This document shows, in pieces, positions 17,077-26,340 of a stretch of DNA of 64,000 bases. The notes below the pieces were generated by a model. The model searched no databases. It was given only the letters and a program-made list of their open reading frames with translations, and was not told where the DNA came from. Each line of letters opens with the position of its first letter. Position 1 is the stretch's first letter. Source of the stretch: Lachnospiraceae bacterium JLR.KK002 (GTDB lineage Bacteria; Bacillota; Clostridia; Lachnospirales; Lachnospiraceae); contig JAYMNP010000001.1 in NCBI GenBank assembly GCA_036941025.1, positions 434,001 through 498,000 on the forward strand, in the 5' to 3' direction. A program made the position numbers and the translations under genes.

Positions 17077-17886
17077 ATGGATGATGAAAAGAAGTACGCT
17101 TTATTAATTGACGCGGACAATGTATCTTCCAGGTATATTGAAATTGTCACAAAAGAAGCCCAGACGCTGGGAAATGTCACAATACGAAGGATATACGGTG
17201 ACTGGACTTCCAGTTCCAAAAATTCCTGGAAGGATTCCCTGCTGGAAAATTCCCTGTCACCCATTCAGCAGTATAATTATACGGTAGGGAAAAATTCCTC
17301 TGACTCAGCCATGATTATTGACGCCATGGATATTCTGTATACCAGTCCGGTAGACGGTTTTATTCTGGTATCTTCCGACAGCGATTTTACCAGGCTGGCC
17401 ATGCGGCTGCGGGAATCGGGAAAGCGCGTGGTTGGTATGGGAGAAAGCAAGACGCCCACTCCTTTTGTCCGGGCCTGCGAACAGTTTAAAACACTGGATG
17501 TTTTGTATAAAAATAATAATCCGCAGCCCAAAAACACCAGCCCTGAGCCAAAAGCGGCTCCTCCGGAGCGAGGGAGAAGACAGAATGGGAAAAATGCGGA
17601 GCCGGAGAAACCGCCGGTGAAAGACGCGGAGCCTATTACCAATCTGAAATCCATCAAGGCAATGGTAATTTCTCTTCTGGATGAGAATTCAGACGAGGAC
17701 GGATGGATGTATCTGTCAGAACTTGGAAATATGATTCAGAAAATGTATTCAGATTTTGACTGCCGGAATTACGGATATCATAAATTTGGAAAGCTCATTG
17801 AATCTTTTCCGGAGCTTCAGACCAGGAAAGATGATTCCAGCAATGGGATTACGAAAATTGTGCTGGTGAAGAAAAGAGAAGATTAG
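17077..17886 (+). CDS. NYN-domain (LabA-like) putative RNase with OST-HTH/LOTUS domain
   Basis: The N-terminal ~140 residues form a NYN (PIN-like) nuclease domain with acidic residues in place: ALLIDADNVSSRY, SDSAMIIDAMDIL and FILVSSDSDFTRLAMRLRESG. A Pro/Lys-rich linker (~145-185) leads to a C-terminal OST-HTH/LOTUS module (IKAMVISLLDENSDEDGWMYLSEL to YGYHKFGKLIESFPEL), an RNA-binding winged helix. This domain pair is known for proteins of the LabA/DUF88 group and suggests cytoplasmic RNA cleavage or binding; the target is unknown. AAGGAGAGG precedes the start. A MITE separates it from its likely promoter, so expression may be altered. Confidence 0.88.
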   Translation: MDDEKKYALLIDADNVSSRYIEIVTKEAQTLGNVTIRRIYGDWTSSSKNSWKDSLLENSLSPIQQYNYTVGKNSSDSAMIIDAMDILYTSPVDGFILVSSDSDFTRLAMRLRESGKRVVGMGESKTPTPFVRACEQFKTLDVLYKNNNPQPKNTSPEPKAAPPERGRRQNGKNAEPEKPPVKDAEPITNLKSIKAMVISLLDENSDEDGWMYLSELGNMIQKMYSDFDCRNYGYHKFGKLIESFPELQTRKDDSSNGITKIVLVKKRED

Positions 17887-17904
17887 CCGGTCTTCCCGGC
17901 AGCA

Positions 17905-17934
17905 GGCCCGGCCTGTCCTTTGCCCGGCCGGGCC
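17905..17934 (+). terminator. GC-rich hairpin after the NYN gene
   Basis: GGCCCGGCC pairs with GGCCGGGCC. The T tract is poor, so termination is plausible but not certain. Confidence 0.45.
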
Positions 17935-17943
17935 CTGGGATTA

Positions 17944-18111
17944 TTATGAATTTTCTGTACGTTGCTTGCGGACCAGACGCCAGATGGTGTCGTGCATCCA
18001 GCCCACTGTGTCGTTTAGTTTTTTATTTTCTTCCAGTAAAAGCCGGTTTTCCGTTTGTAATTTTTCTAACAGTTCCATATTATCGCTTTTGAGAATATTG
18101 CTAACTGCCAT
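17944..18111 (-). CDS. Small coiled-coil protein (55 aa)
   Basis: Minus-strand reading from 18111 gives MAVSNILKSDNMELLEKLQ, then a heptad-like helix (ENRLLLEENKKLND), then TVGWMHDTIWRLVRKQR. The site GAGGTGATTAC precedes it, nearly identical to the start context of the 50-aa gene at 16470-16622. An extended -10 (TGGTATAAT) lies just upstream. It resembles a dimerising, nucleic-acid-binding peptide because of the basic tail, but no family is recognised. Confidence 0.55.
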   Translation of the reverse strand: MAVSNILKSDNMELLEKLQTENRLLLEENKKLNDTVGWMHDTIWRLVRKQRTENS

Positions 18112-18268
18112 GTAATCACCTCATTTTTATTATACCAGAACAGCCGCCGGTTGGGTGTTAAAATTGTGGAAAGAAATGGGAAATTTCCGACATTTTTCCC
18201 GCAAAAAACAGAGATTTCTACAGAAAATGTGACGATAAGAGACGAAGAAGCTCAAAAAGAAAAAATTC

Positions 18269-18297
18269 TTGTATAAATGGCCGGTGTATACTATACT
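18269..18297 (+). promoter_or_regulatory. Promoter of the glf-apt-ispF operon
   Basis: TTGTAT (18269-18274), 17 bases and TATACT (18292-18297) lie ~35 bp before the glf start. Confidence 0.65.
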
Positions 18298-18333
18298 GAA
18301 TAAGGATACGGAGATTTGTAATAAGGAGAGAAA

Positions 18334-19440
18334 ATGAAAACGTATGATTATTTAATTGCGGGTGCGGGACTGTTCGGTGCGGTTTTTGCACAGGAAGCAA
18401 AAAAGGCAGGGAAAAAATGTCTTGTGATTGACAAACGGGAACATATTGCCGGAAATATTTATACCAGAGAGGTGGAAGGCATTCAGGTGCATGAATACGG
18501 CGCTCATATTTTCCACACTTCCAGCAGAGAAGTCTGGGAATATGTGAACAAATTTGCAGAATTTAACCGCTATACCAATGCGCCGGTGGCAAATTATAAA
18601 GGCGAAATATACAATATGCCGTTTAATATGAACACATTCCATAAGCTGTGGGGTGTGGTGACGCCCCAGGAAGCGAAGGCAAAAATCGAAGAGCAGAAGC
18701 GGGCCCATGCAGTGGAACATCCGAAGAATCTGGAAGAACAGGCCATTAATCTGGTGGGGACAGACGTATATACCAGGCTGGTGAAAGGTTATACGGAAAA
18801 ACAGTGGGGCAGGCGGGCAGCAGAACTTCCGGCTTTTATTATCAAACGTCTTCCGGTGCGGTTTACCTATGATAATAATTATTTTAACGATAATTATCAG
18901 GGCATTCCCATTGGAGGTTATACGGGGATGATTGAGCGGATGCTGGAAGGAACGGAAGTGCGCCTTCAGGAAAATTTTCTGGAAAAGCGGGAATATTATC
19001 AGGATATGGCGGAAACCATCATCTATACGGGTATGATAGATGAATATTTTGATTACTGTTTCGGAGAACTGGAATACCGCTCTCTCCGATTTGAGACAGA
19101 AGTTCTGGAAGAAGAAAATTATCAGGGCAATGCGGTGGTTAATTATACGGAATATGAGATTCCTTACACCAGAATTATTGAGCATAAGCATTTTGAATAC
19201 GGGACGCAGCCTAAAACTGTGATTACGAGAGAATATCCTCAGAGCTGGCACAAAGGGGACGAGCCATATTACCCCATGAATGATGAAAAAAATATCAGAC
19301 TTTATGAAAAGTACAGAGAGCTTGCCTGCCGGGAAGGAAACGTAATATTCGGCGGAAGGCTGGGACAGTATAAATATTACGATATGGATGATACTGTGGA
19401 GGCTGCATTGCAGTGTGCACGGGAACTCATAAAAGTCTGA
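18334..19440 (+). CDS. glf: UDP-galactopyranose mutase
   Basis: It interconverts UDP-galactopyranose and UDP-galactofuranose using reduced FAD, supplying galactofuranose for cell-surface glycans. The 368-residue length is standard. The FAD-binding Rossmann start YLIAGAGLFGAVFAQEAKKAGKKCLVIDKREHIAGNIYT is clear, as are YGAHIFHTS and the active-site region GYTEKQWGR with the covalent-intermediate surroundings. GGAGAG lies just before the ATG. It is first in a tight operon with apt, ispF and a GNAT gene. These are functionally unrelated, so the grouping is positional. Confidence 0.96.
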   Translation: MKTYDYLIAGAGLFGAVFAQEAKKAGKKCLVIDKREHIAGNIYTREVEGIQVHEYGAHIFHTSSREVWEYVNKFAEFNRYTNAPVANYKGEIYNMPFNMNTFHKLWGVVTPQEAKAKIEEQKRAHAVEHPKNLEEQAINLVGTDVYTRLVKGYTEKQWGRRAAELPAFIIKRLPVRFTYDNNYFNDNYQGIPIGGYTGMIERMLEGTEVRLQENFLEKREYYQDMAETIIYTGMIDEYFDYCFGELEYRSLRFETEVLEEENYQGNAVVNYTEYEIPYTRIIEHKHFEYGTQPKTVITREYPQSWHKGDEPYYPMNDEKNIRLYEKYRELACREGNVIFGGRLGQYKYYDMDDTVEAALQCARELIKV

Positions 19441-19473
19441 AAACTATAAGAGGAAGGATTGGAGGAACCCAAA

Positions 19474-19998
19474 ATGAAAAAATTAGAAGACTATGTGAGA
19501 AGTATACCTGATTTTCCGAAACCGGGGATTATTTTCCGGGATGTGACCAGTATCCTGCAGGATGCGGACGGGCTTCATCTTGCCATCGACGGTCTGACAG
19601 AAAGCCTGAAAGACGTGGAATACGACGTGGTGGTGGGGCCGGAATCCAGAGGATTTATTTTCGGCGTGCCGGTGGCCTATGAAGCACATAAAAGTTTTGT
19701 GCCGGTGCGCAAACAGGGCAAGCTCCCCTGCGAGACCATTTCAGCAAAATATTTTCTGGAATACGGAAGTGCGGTCATTGAAATGCACAAAGACGCCATA
19801 AAGCCCGGTCAGAAAGTGGTGATTATCGACGATCTGATTGCAACGGGAGGAACCATTGAAGCTATTATCAGCCTGATTGAGCAGTTAGGCGGAGAAGTAG
19901 TGAAAATCTGCTTTGTGATGGAACTGGCCGGATTAAAAGGAAAAGAAAAATTATCCGGTTACGATGTGGAAAGTCTTATTACATACGAAGGAAATTAG
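19474..19998 (+). CDS. apt: Adenine phosphoribosyltransferase
   Basis: Purine salvage: adenine + PRPP to AMP. The 174-residue protein has the PRPP-binding loop [13 protein letters not shown] near residue 115 and the early [13 protein letters not shown] and [10 protein letters not shown] motifs of Apt. I chose ATG 19474 because GGAGG lies 9 bp before it; the frame is open from 19459 but that codon is TTG inside the ribosome site. It sits 33 bp after glf and 22 bp before ispF. In many Clostridia apt precedes relA; here ispF takes that place. Confidence 0.97.
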   Translation: MKKLEDYVRSIPDFPKPGIIFRDVTSILQDADGLHLAIDGLTESLKDVEYDVVVGPESRGFIFGVPVAYEAHKSFVPVRKQGKLPCETISAKYFLEYGSAVIEMHKDAIKPGQKVVIIDDLIATGGTIEAIISLIEQLGGEVVKICFVMELAGLKGKEKLSGYDVESLITYEGN

Positions 19999-20020
19999 TA
20001 AAGGAGAATCGGAAACATAT

Positions 20021-20587
20021 ATGAGAGTCGGGACAGGGTATGATGTGCACAGATTGAAAGAAGGCAGAAAACTGATACTGGGCGGCGTGGAAATCCCTCA
20101 TTCCATGGGGCTGGACGGCCATTCCGATGCAGATGTGGCGGTACATGCCGTAATGGATGCATTGCTGGGAGCGGCGGCCCTTGGAGATATCGGAAAGCAT
20201 TTTCCGGATACGGATGATACTTATAAGGGGATTTCCAGTCTGAAACTGCTGGCCCGTGTAGGCGAACTGCTGCAGCAGGAAGGATATGTGGTGGAGAATA
20301 TTGACGTTACCATCATTGCCCAGAAGCCAAAGCTGCGCCCCTATATAGAGCAGATGGAGCAAAACGTTGCCCATACCCTGCAGATTGCCGGAAATCAGAT
20401 TAATATAAAAGCAACCACCGAAGAAAGACTTGGATTTACCGGCAGAGAGGAAGGGATTTCCGCCCAGGCTGTCTGTATGCTGGCAGGTTTGTATGAGAGC
20501 AGCGCGGCTGTATATGACAGCGGCAGAACCTGCGGGGACTGCGGCGGGTGCGGCAGGCAGGCGGAACTTTCGGAGGGCAGCAGATAA
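20021..20587 (+). CDS. ispF: 2-C-methyl-D-erythritol 2,4-cyclodiphosphate synthase with Cys-rich tail
   Basis: MEP isoprenoid pathway enzyme making MEcPP from CDP-ME-2-phosphate. The zinc-binding motif GYDVHRL (Asp8, His10), [21 protein letters not shown] and the C-terminal [21 protein letters not shown] are all present. The classic enzyme ends near residue 157. Here a further ~30 residues follow, holding [11 protein letters not shown], an unusual cluster of Cys and Gly. The tail could bind metal or be a neutral extension created by the overlapping next gene. The stop and next ATG overlap as TAATG. No ispD is in the window. Confidence 0.96.
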   Translation: MRVGTGYDVHRLKEGRKLILGGVEIPHSMGLDGHSDADVAVHAVMDALLGAAALGDIGKHFPDTDDTYKGISSLKLLARVGELLQQEGYVVENIDVTIIAQKPKLRPYIEQMEQNVAHTLQIAGNQINIKATTEERLGFTGREEGISAQAVCMLAGLYESSAAVYDSGRTCGDCGGCGRQAELSEGSR

Positions 20588-21720
20588 TGGAGACCATACG
20601 TTATCTGGCACAGACGGAAAAACAGCAGACCAGAACATTATATGAAAGGGCTTTTCCGGAAGATTCCGGTGCTTTTGTGGACTATTATTATCAGTGGAAG
20701 ACAGCAGACAACCGTATTCTGGTAATGGAAGAAGAGGGCAGGATTCAGGTGATGATTCATCTGAATCCCTATACCTTCCAAATCTGCGGAGTCAGGCAGC
20801 AGATACCCTATATCGTAGCAGTGGCAACCTGGCCGGACTGCCGCAGGCAGGGAAAGATGAGGCGGCTGATGAACCGCCTGCTGCAGGATCTGGAACAGCA
20901 GAAATGTCCCTTTGCCATACTTCTGCCTGCAGACCCGGCTTATTATGAAAGCCAGGGATTTGTATTTGTGCCGAAACAGAACGAATGGGAAATGTTCCGG
21001 GCGGAACCCCATCTGAAAGCTGCGGAAGCGGAAGTCCGGAAGTCCGCGGAAACGGTACGGAAACCGGAAGTCCGGAGGTCCGCAGAAACGGTACGGAAGC
21101 CGGAAGTCCGGAGGTCCGCAGAAACAATACGGGGACTGGAAGTCCGGAAAGCCGGGGAAGCAGATATTCCGAAACTGGTAAAGCTGTCCAACAGTATTCT
21201 GCAGAGAAACAGCCAGATATTTGCAGTCCGGGACAGGGCATATTATCAGCGTCTGCTGGCGGAAACCCAGGCTGAACAGGGCGGAGTTCTTTTCCTGACT
21301 TCGCCGGGGAACATCCGGGGAATCCTTGTGTATGGAATGGAAGGGGCAGAAAGGCCTGCTGCAGAGATAAAAGAACTGTTGCAGGCCTTTCCGGCAGAAC
21401 CGGAGGAACTCAGAACCCTCTGTGAAAAAGCGTTGCCAGGCTGTGAAATTTCGTTCAGCAGACCACGGATGATGGTGCGTATCGCCAGTCTGGAAACCCT
21501 GGTCTCCATGTTGAAAAGCGAACGCGCCTGGTCTTTTGCGGTGAAGGTCAGGGATTCTGCGGTGAAAGCCAACTGCGGATGTTTCCGGATTACGCTGAAC
21601 GCAGACGGAGGAAAGCTGGAAAGAATCCCGGACAGGGGAGAACTGCCGGAACTGGATATTTCTGAGCTGGCATTGGAACTGTTGCAGGATATTTATCTGG
21701 ATTTTCGGGAATGGGTATGA
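20587..21720 (+). CDS. GNAT-family (Eis-like) N-acetyltransferase with internal 12-residue repeats
   Basis: The N-terminal domain has the acetyl-CoA loop in VAVATWPDCRRQGKMRRLMNRLL and a YYESQGF motif, as in GNAT proteins. The overall ~377-residue length with a second half and a C-terminal sterol-carrier-like region fits the Eis/two-GNAT type. Between the halves (21030-21140) a 36-bp unit is repeated three times, giving EVRKSAETVRKP, EVRRSAETVRKP and EVRRSAETIRGL, a charged linker. The start ATG overlaps the ispF stop. The substrate is unknown. A terminator lies ~75 bp after the stop. Confidence 0.8.
   Translation: METIRYLAQTEKQQTRTLYERAFPEDSGAFVDYYYQWKTADNRILVMEEEGRIQVMIHLNPYTFQICGVRQQIPYIVAVATWPDCRRQGKMRRLMNRLLQDLEQQKCPFAILLPADPAYYESQGFVFVPKQNEWEMFRAEPHLKAAEAEVRKSAETVRKPEVRRSAETVRKPEVRRSAETIRGLEVRKAGEADIPKLVKLSNSILQRNSQIFAVRDRAYYQRLLAETQAEQGGVLFLTSPGNIRGILVYGMEGAERPAAEIKELLQAFPAEPEELRTLCEKALPGCEISFSRPRMMVRIASLETLVSMLKSERAWSFAVKVRDSAVKANCGCFRITLNADGGKLERIPDRGELPELDISELALELLQDIYLDFREWV
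21030..21137 (+). repeat. 36-bp tandem repeat inside the GNAT gene (3 units)
   Basis: Three near-identical 36-bp units beginning GAAGTCCGGA encode 12-residue repeats. Because the unit is a multiple of three, copy changes keep the frame. Confidence 0.75.
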
Positions 21721-21796
21721 CTTTTCTATTGACAAACAGGAGGTTTCTGCATAAACTAACAGGAAGAGAACAGAAATCTGTGAACCGGCTGAAACC

Positions 21797-21839
21797 GCGG
21801 ATAATTTCGTCTCTTAGTGAGATGGATTATCCGCTTTTT
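21797..21839 (+). terminator. Terminator of the glf-apt-ispF-GNAT operon
   Basis: GCGGATAAT (21797-21805) pairs with ATTATCCGC (21826-21834), then TTTTTA. A second compound hairpin (GGGCGTCC...GGACGCCC, with inner GTCAGC/GCTGAC) follows at 21849-21892. Confidence 0.75.
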
Positions 21840-21984
21840 ATGCACACGGGCGTCCGGAGGAAATATGTCAGCTAAAGCTGACGGACGCCCGGCGCAGCGA
21901 GCAGCGGAGAAGTGCATACCCCTGCTCGATTGTATACGGGCACCCAGATGGAGTTATCCTGACAGAAAGGAAAACAGACAGAAA

Positions 21985-22659
21985 ATGGGATTCTGGAAGC
22001 ATGTGAAAGAAGAATTTGAAGTTATCCGGGAGCGGGATCCTGCCATAAAGTCTCCCTGGGAGGTGCTGCTTTATCCCAGCTTTCGGGTGATGATAAGCTA
22101 CCGAAAGGCTCACAGACAGTATCTGCGGGGCCATTATTTCCGGGCCAGAAGAATTTCCCAGAAAGCAGCCAGGAAGACCGGAATCGAGATTCATCCGGGG
22201 GCAGTCATAGGAAAAGGATTTTTTATTGACCACGGAAGCGGTGTGATTATCGGTGAGACAGCCATTATCGGAGACAATGTAACCCTTTACCAGGGAGTGA
22301 CTCTGGGCGGTACGGGAAAGGAGACGGGCAAGCGTCATCCTACCCTGTGCGATAATGTGATGGTCAGTGCCGGAGCCAAGATTATCGGCTCCTTTACCAT
22401 AGGAGAAAACAGCAAAATCGGTGCGGGAAGCGTGGTGCTGGAGGAGGTTCCTCCCAACTGTACGGTGGTAGGCGTGCCGGGGAGAATTGTAAAGCGGGAT
22501 AACATCAAGGTTCCAAGGAGCGATATGGACCAGATTCATCTGCCGGATCCGGTGATGGAAGACATTACCATTCTGCAGCATGAAAATTCCGCCCTCTGCA
22601 ACCGAATCATAGATTTGGAAAAGGAACTGCGGGAACTGAAAAATAAGAACGGAAAATAA
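21985..22659 (+). CDS. cysE: Serine O-acetyltransferase
   Basis: It makes O-acetylserine from serine and acetyl-CoA, the first step of cysteine synthesis. The protein from ATG 21985 ([24 protein letters not shown]) has 224 residues, the short clostridial form. The left-handed beta-helix hexapeptides are clear ([52 protein letters not shown]). The catalytic His lies in FIDHGSG and the Asp in the preceding helix. The frame is open further upstream, but that part is repeat DNA. It heads the conserved cysE-cysS-mrnC-rlmB-sigH run, 16 bp before cysS. Confidence 0.95.
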   Translation: MGFWKHVKEEFEVIRERDPAIKSPWEVLLYPSFRVMISYRKAHRQYLRGHYFRARRISQKAARKTGIEIHPGAVIGKGFFIDHGSGVIIGETAIIGDNVTLYQGVTLGGTGKETGKRHPTLCDNVMVSAGAKIIGSFTIGENSKIGAGSVVLEEVPPNCTVVGVPGRIVKRDNIKVPRSDMDQIHLPDPVMEDITILQHENSALCNRIIDLEKELRELKNKNGK

Positions 22660-22675
22660 CCAGGAGGAAGAACTT

Positions 22676-24082
22676 ATGAGAGTATACAACACCCTGAGCA
22701 GACAGAAGGAAGAATTTATTCCTCTGGAAGAAGGAAAGGTAAAAATGTACGTGTGCGGCCCAACCGTGTATAACCTGATACACATTGGAAATGCAAGGCC
22801 CATGATTGTGTTTGACACGGTGCGGCGCTATATGGAATACAAGGGCTATGAAGTGAACTTTGTGTCCAATTTTACGGACGTGGACGATAAGATTATCAAA
22901 AAAGCGCTGGAGGAAGGAGTTACCGCCCAGGAAATTTCTCAGCGTTATATTGCTGAGTGCAAAAAAGACATGGAGGCCATGAACGTAAAACCGGCAACCA
23001 CACACCCTCTTGCAACGGAGGAGATAGACGGTATGCTGGAAATGATTTCCAACCTGATTGAAAAAGGATTTGCCTATCCGGCGGCAGACGGGACCGTTTA
23101 CTTCCGTACCCGCAAATTCGAAGAATATGGCAAGCTGTCCCATAAGAATCTGGATGACCTGCAGGCAGGCCACCGGGATATTAAAGTCACCGGAGAAGAA
23201 AAGGAAGATCCGCTGGATTTTGTGCTGTGGAAGCCCAAAAAAGAAGGAGAGCCTTACTGGGAGTCTCCCTGGTGCCAGGGAAGGCCGGGCTGGCATATTG
23301 AGTGTTCCGTTATGTCCAGAAAATATCTGGGCGAGGAAATTGACATCCACGCAGGCGGCGAAGATTTGATTTTTCCTCATCATGAGAATGAGATTGCCCA
23401 GAGCGAGGCCTGCAACGGTAAAATATTTGCCAGATACTGGCTGCATAACGGATTTTTGAATATCGACAATAAAAAAATGTCAAAATCACTGGGCAATTTC
23501 TTTACGGTACGGGAAATCAGCGAGAAATATGATTTGCAGGTACTGCGGTTTTTCATGCTGAGCGCCCACTACAGAAGCCCTCTGAATTTCAGTGCGGATT
23601 TGATGGAAGCAGCCAAAAACAGCCTGGAAAGAATCCGCAACGGTGCCTCAAACCTGAAACATCTGTCCCAAAATGCCCGAACGGAGCAGATGACAGATTC
23701 GGAAAAAGCAATTCTGGAAGAAAGCGGCAGATTTGTGGAAAAATTTGAGAATGCCATGGATGACGATTTCAATACTGCGGACGGAATTTCTGCCGTCTTT
23801 GAGCTGGTAAAATATATCAATACGAAAGCAGATGAAACCTCCTCGCGGGAACTTCTGGAGCAGCTTTCTCAGAGAATGGAGCAGTTATGCGGTATTCTGG
23901 GCATTGTCCTGGAGGAGAAAGAAGAAATCCTGGATGAGGAAATTGAGCGGCTCATTGCAGAACGCCAGGCAGCCCGGAAGGAAAAGAATTTTGCCAGAGC
24001 AGACGAAATCCGCGGAATCCTGCTGGAGCAGGGGATTATTCTGGAAGATACCAGAGAAGGGGTAAAATGGAAAAGGGCATAA
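22676..24082 (+). CDS. cysS: Cysteinyl-tRNA synthetase
   Basis: Charges tRNA-Cys. The 468-residue class I synthetase shows the HIGH-like motif in [11 protein letters not shown], the zinc ligands starting at CGPTV, the [15 protein letters not shown] block, [24 protein letters not shown], and the KMSKS motif ([10 protein letters not shown]). The C-terminal anticodon-binding helical domain ends in [31 protein letters not shown] precedes the ATG. Its end overlaps mrnC by 16 bp. Confidence 0.98.
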   Translation: MRVYNTLSRQKEEFIPLEEGKVKMYVCGPTVYNLIHIGNARPMIVFDTVRRYMEYKGYEVNFVSNFTDVDDKIIKKALEEGVTAQEISQRYIAECKKDMEAMNVKPATTHPLATEEIDGMLEMISNLIEKGFAYPAADGTVYFRTRKFEEYGKLSHKNLDDLQAGHRDIKVTGEEKEDPLDFVLWKPKKEGEPYWESPWCQGRPGWHIECSVMSRKYLGEEIDIHAGGEDLIFPHHENEIAQSEACNGKIFARYWLHNGFLNIDNKKMSKSLGNFFTVREISEKYDLQVLRFFMLSAHYRSPLNFSADLMEAAKNSLERIRNGASNLKHLSQNARTEQMTDSEKAILEESGRFVEKFENAMDDDFNTADGISAVFELVKYINTKADETSSRELLEQLSQRMEQLCGILGIVLEEKEEILDEEIERLIAERQAARKEKNFARADEIRGILLEQGIILEDTREGVKWKRA

Positions 24083-24549
24083 ATGAATATATTTTAGGAA
24101 AATTCGGTATGCAGCAGGCGGATATCCGCAGCTATTCGCCTCTGGTGCTGGCTTATATCGGGGATGCTATCTACGATCTGGTTATCCGCACCATAATGGT
24201 GGGCCGGGGAAATACCCATGTGAACATTCTGCATAAGAGAACATCCCAGCTTGTAAAGGCCCATGCCCAGTCAGAGATGGCGGAGGCCCTGCTGCCGGAT
24301 TTGACAGAAGAAGAACTCTCCGTGTACAGGCGGGGAAGAAATGCCAAATCCTTTACTATGGCTAAAAATGCAACGGTGGCAGATTACCGCCGGGCTACGG
24401 GATTCGAAGCCCTGATGGGATATCTGTATCTGGAGAACAGGACAGAACGTATGATGGAACTGATTCTGCGGGGCCTGAAGAAAACAGGCGTCTGCAAAAC
24501 CAGGCCGGAAACCAGGTGCCGGAACACAGGAAAGGAAAAACAGTCATGA
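24067..24549 (+). CDS. mrnC: Mini-ribonuclease III
   Basis: It is an RNase III catalytic domain without the dsRNA-binding domain, used for 23S rRNA 3'-end maturation in Firmicutes. The signature [20 protein letters not shown] holds the catalytic acidic residue, and [35 protein letters not shown] holds the second acidic cluster. It follows cysS with overlap, the standard position in Bacillus and Clostridia. The last ~20 residues are basic and less conserved. Confidence 0.95.
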   Translation: MEKGINEYILGKFGMQQADIRSYSPLVLAYIGDAIYDLVIRTIMVGRGNTHVNILHKRTSQLVKAHAQSEMAEALLPDLTEEELSVYRRGRNAKSFTMAKNATVADYRRATGFEALMGYLYLENRTERMMELILRGLKKTGVCKTRPETRCRNTGKEKQS

Positions 24550-25283
24550 GATATGAGGAACTGACCATTGAGGGAAGAAATGCAGTGATGGAGGCATTTC
24601 GTTCCGGAAAAACCATAGATAAGCTGTTTGTGCTGGAGGGCTGCCAGGACGGGCCTGTGCGCTCTATCACCAGAGAAGCCGGAAAACATGATACCATTGT
24701 GAATTTTGTCAGAAAAGAACGTCTGGACCAGCTTTCAGAAACGGGAAAACACCAGGGCGTCATTGCCTTTGCAGCGGCTTACGAATATGCCAAAGTGGAA
24801 GATATGCTCAAACGGGCGGAGGAAAAGGGAGAACCGCCATTTCTGATTCTCCTTGATAATATCGAAGACCCCCACAACCTGGGGGCCATTATCCGTACCG
24901 CCAACCTGGCGGGAGCCCATGGCGTCGTTATTCCCAAACGCCGGGCCGTGGGCCTGACAGCTACCGTGGCCAAAACTTCAGCAGGAGCCATCAATTACAC
25001 GCCGGTGGCAAAAGTCACCAACCTTTCCAGTACCATTAAGGAGCTGAAAGAGCGGGGACTCTGGTTTGTCTGCGCCGATATGGACGGAACTGCCATGTAT
25101 GAGCTGGATTTGAAAGGGCCAATCGGGCTGGTAATTGGCAGTGAAGGCGACGGAGTCAGTAAACTGGTCAGGGAAAACTGCGACTTTACCGCGGCCATTC
25201 CCATGGCAGGGGAAATTGATTCACTGAATGCTTCCGTGGCCGCAGGCGTTCTGGCCTATGAAATTGTGCGGCAACGTTTGTAA
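24546..25283 (+). CDS. rlmB: 23S rRNA (guanosine-2'-O-)-methyltransferase, SpoU/TrmH family
   Basis: The N-terminal L30e-like substrate-binding domain (GRNAVMEAFRSGKTIDKLFVLEG) is followed by the SPOUT knot: LDNIEDPHNLGAIIRTA (motif 1), IGLVIGSEGDGVSKLVRENCD (motif 2) and IPMAGEIDSLNASVAAGVLAYE (motif 3), which bind SAM. It uses the ATG of ATGA overlapping the mrnC stop. Its place between mrnC and sigH is conserved, though yacP, often found between them, is absent here. Confidence 0.95.
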   Translation: MRYEELTIEGRNAVMEAFRSGKTIDKLFVLEGCQDGPVRSITREAGKHDTIVNFVRKERLDQLSETGKHQGVIAFAAAYEYAKVEDMLKRAEEKGEPPFLILLDNIEDPHNLGAIIRTANLAGAHGVVIPKRRAVGLTATVAKTSAGAINYTPVAKVTNLSSTIKELKERGLWFVCADMDGTAMYELDLKGPIGLVIGSEGDGVSKLVRENCDFTAAIPMAGEIDSLNASVAAGVLAYEIVRQRL

Positions 25284-25355
25284 CCAATTTACGAAGTAAA
25301 TTGATTACCCAAATCCGATGGGAAGTAAACAGTAAGAAAATCAGGGGAAAAATCA

Positions 25356-25964
25356 GTGCAGAGAGATACCGAATACCAGAACCAGACCGATGAGGTGTTA
25401 ATTGAAGAATGGCGGAAGGGACAGCCGGATATTATTGATTACATTATGGAAAAATATAAGTATCTGGTGCGCAGGCGCGCCAAAGCAATGTTCCTTATTG
25501 GCGGCGATACGGATGATTTAATCCAGGAGGGAATGATAGGGCTGTTTAAGGCAATCCGGGATTACCGGAAAGAAAAGGACACTTCTTTTTATCATTTTGC
25601 AGATATTTGTATTACCAGACAGATTTATCGTGCGGTGGAAGCGTCTCAGCGGAAGAAACATCAGCCTCTGAACAGCTATATTTCGCTGGATACGGGGCTT
25701 GGAGGAGAGGGAACCGACACATTGCTGGATTTGCTGGAATCTTTTGAAAATGCCAATCCGGAACAGCTTTTTATTGACCGGGAAAACGCCAGAGCCATAC
25801 AGGAAAAGCTGGAAAACAGCCTCAGTTCTCTGGAACAGCAGGTCCTTGGCCTGTATCTTGGCGGTATGAATTACCGCCAGATTGCCGGTATTCTGGAAAA
25901 AGAGCCCAAGGCAATCGACAATGCCCTGCAGCGCATCCGGGGAAAATTTGCAAAAATATTGTAA
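25356..25964 (+). CDS. sigH: RNA polymerase sigma factor SigH (Spo0H)
   Basis: The 202-residue sigma-70-type factor has region 2 (YLVRRRAKAMFLIGGDTDDLIQEGMIGLFKAIRDY) and region 4 (LENSLSSLEQQVLGLYLGGMNYRQIAGILEKEPKAIDNALQRIRGK). It matches SigH, which directs early stationary-phase and sporulation genes in Firmicutes. The start is GTG at 25356, behind AGGGGAAA. The position after cysS-mrnC-rlmB supports the call. It suggests a sporulating lineage. Confidence 0.93.
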   Translation: MQRDTEYQNQTDEVLIEEWRKGQPDIIDYIMEKYKYLVRRRAKAMFLIGGDTDDLIQEGMIGLFKAIRDYRKEKDTSFYHFADICITRQIYRAVEASQRKKHQPLNSYISLDTGLGGEGTDTLLDLLESFENANPEQLFIDRENARAIQEKLENSLSSLEQQVLGLYLGGMNYRQIAGILEKEPKAIDNALQRIRGKFAKIL

Positions 25965-25970
25965 AAAATA

Positions 25971-25999
25971 TTGACAACCCATTCAGAATATAGTATAGT
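25971..25999 (+). promoter_or_regulatory. Promoter of tRNA-Thr
   Basis: TTGACA (25971-25976), 17 bases, TATAGT (25994-25999), 37 bp before the tRNA. Confidence 0.8.
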
Positions 26000-26036
26000 A
26001 GACAAGTCGGTTGGGAAACCAGCAGACAGAAGAAAC

Positions 26037-26109
26037 GCTGCTGTGGCTCAGTCGGTAGAGCGTCGCATTGGTAGTGCGGAGGTCACGGGTCCGATTCCCG
26101 TCAGCAGCT
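26037..26109 (+). tRNA. tRNA-Thr (anticodon GGT)
   Basis: Acceptor GCTGCTG/CAGCAGC, D arm GCTCAGTCGGTAGAGC, anticodon arm TCGCA-TTGGTAG-TGCGG (anticodon GGT), T arm ACGGG-TCCGATT-CCCGT. The T-loop reads TCC rather than TTC, a small oddity. Confidence 0.93.
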
Positions 26110-26113
26110 TTGG

Positions 26114-26140
26114 AAAACCTTGAGGAATCAAGGTTTTTTT
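26114..26140 (+). terminator. Terminator of tRNA-Thr
   Basis: AAAACCTT (26114-26121) pairs with AAGGTTTT (26130-26137), followed by more T. Confidence 0.85.
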
Positions 26141-26235
26141 GCTGTTAAAAGAATCAAAATATATGTTCGCACGGGTACCCTTGCTTTGCCGGGGCATTCT
26201 GTTCCAGAACAATACCTGAGGAGGAATCCTTACGA

Positions 26236-26340
26236 ATGAATTCATCTGAAAAAATCAAACGGAAATTTATAAAGGAACTGATATCGCTGATGGAACAGGA
26301 ACAGCTGGACCGGATTACCGTAAAGGAGACCCTTTCGGGT
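26236..26340 (+). pseudogene. TetR-type regulator, N-terminal fragment
   Basis: After a good AGGAGG site, ATG 26236 opens MNSSEKIKRKFIKELISLME, then EQEQLDRITVKE, the first helices of a TetR DNA-binding domain (EKIKxxFIxxLxxLMEExxxDxITVKE). At ~26332 the sequence runs into dehydrogenase-like coding in another frame, so the rest is lost. It is probably the product of a deletion that joined two genes. Confidence 0.6.

Noticed and set aside
16470..18111. Toxin-antitoxin pair formed by the small ORFs near the NYN gene
   Set aside because: The ORFs are separated by another gene and a MITE, are not adjacent, and show no toxin or antitoxin motifs.
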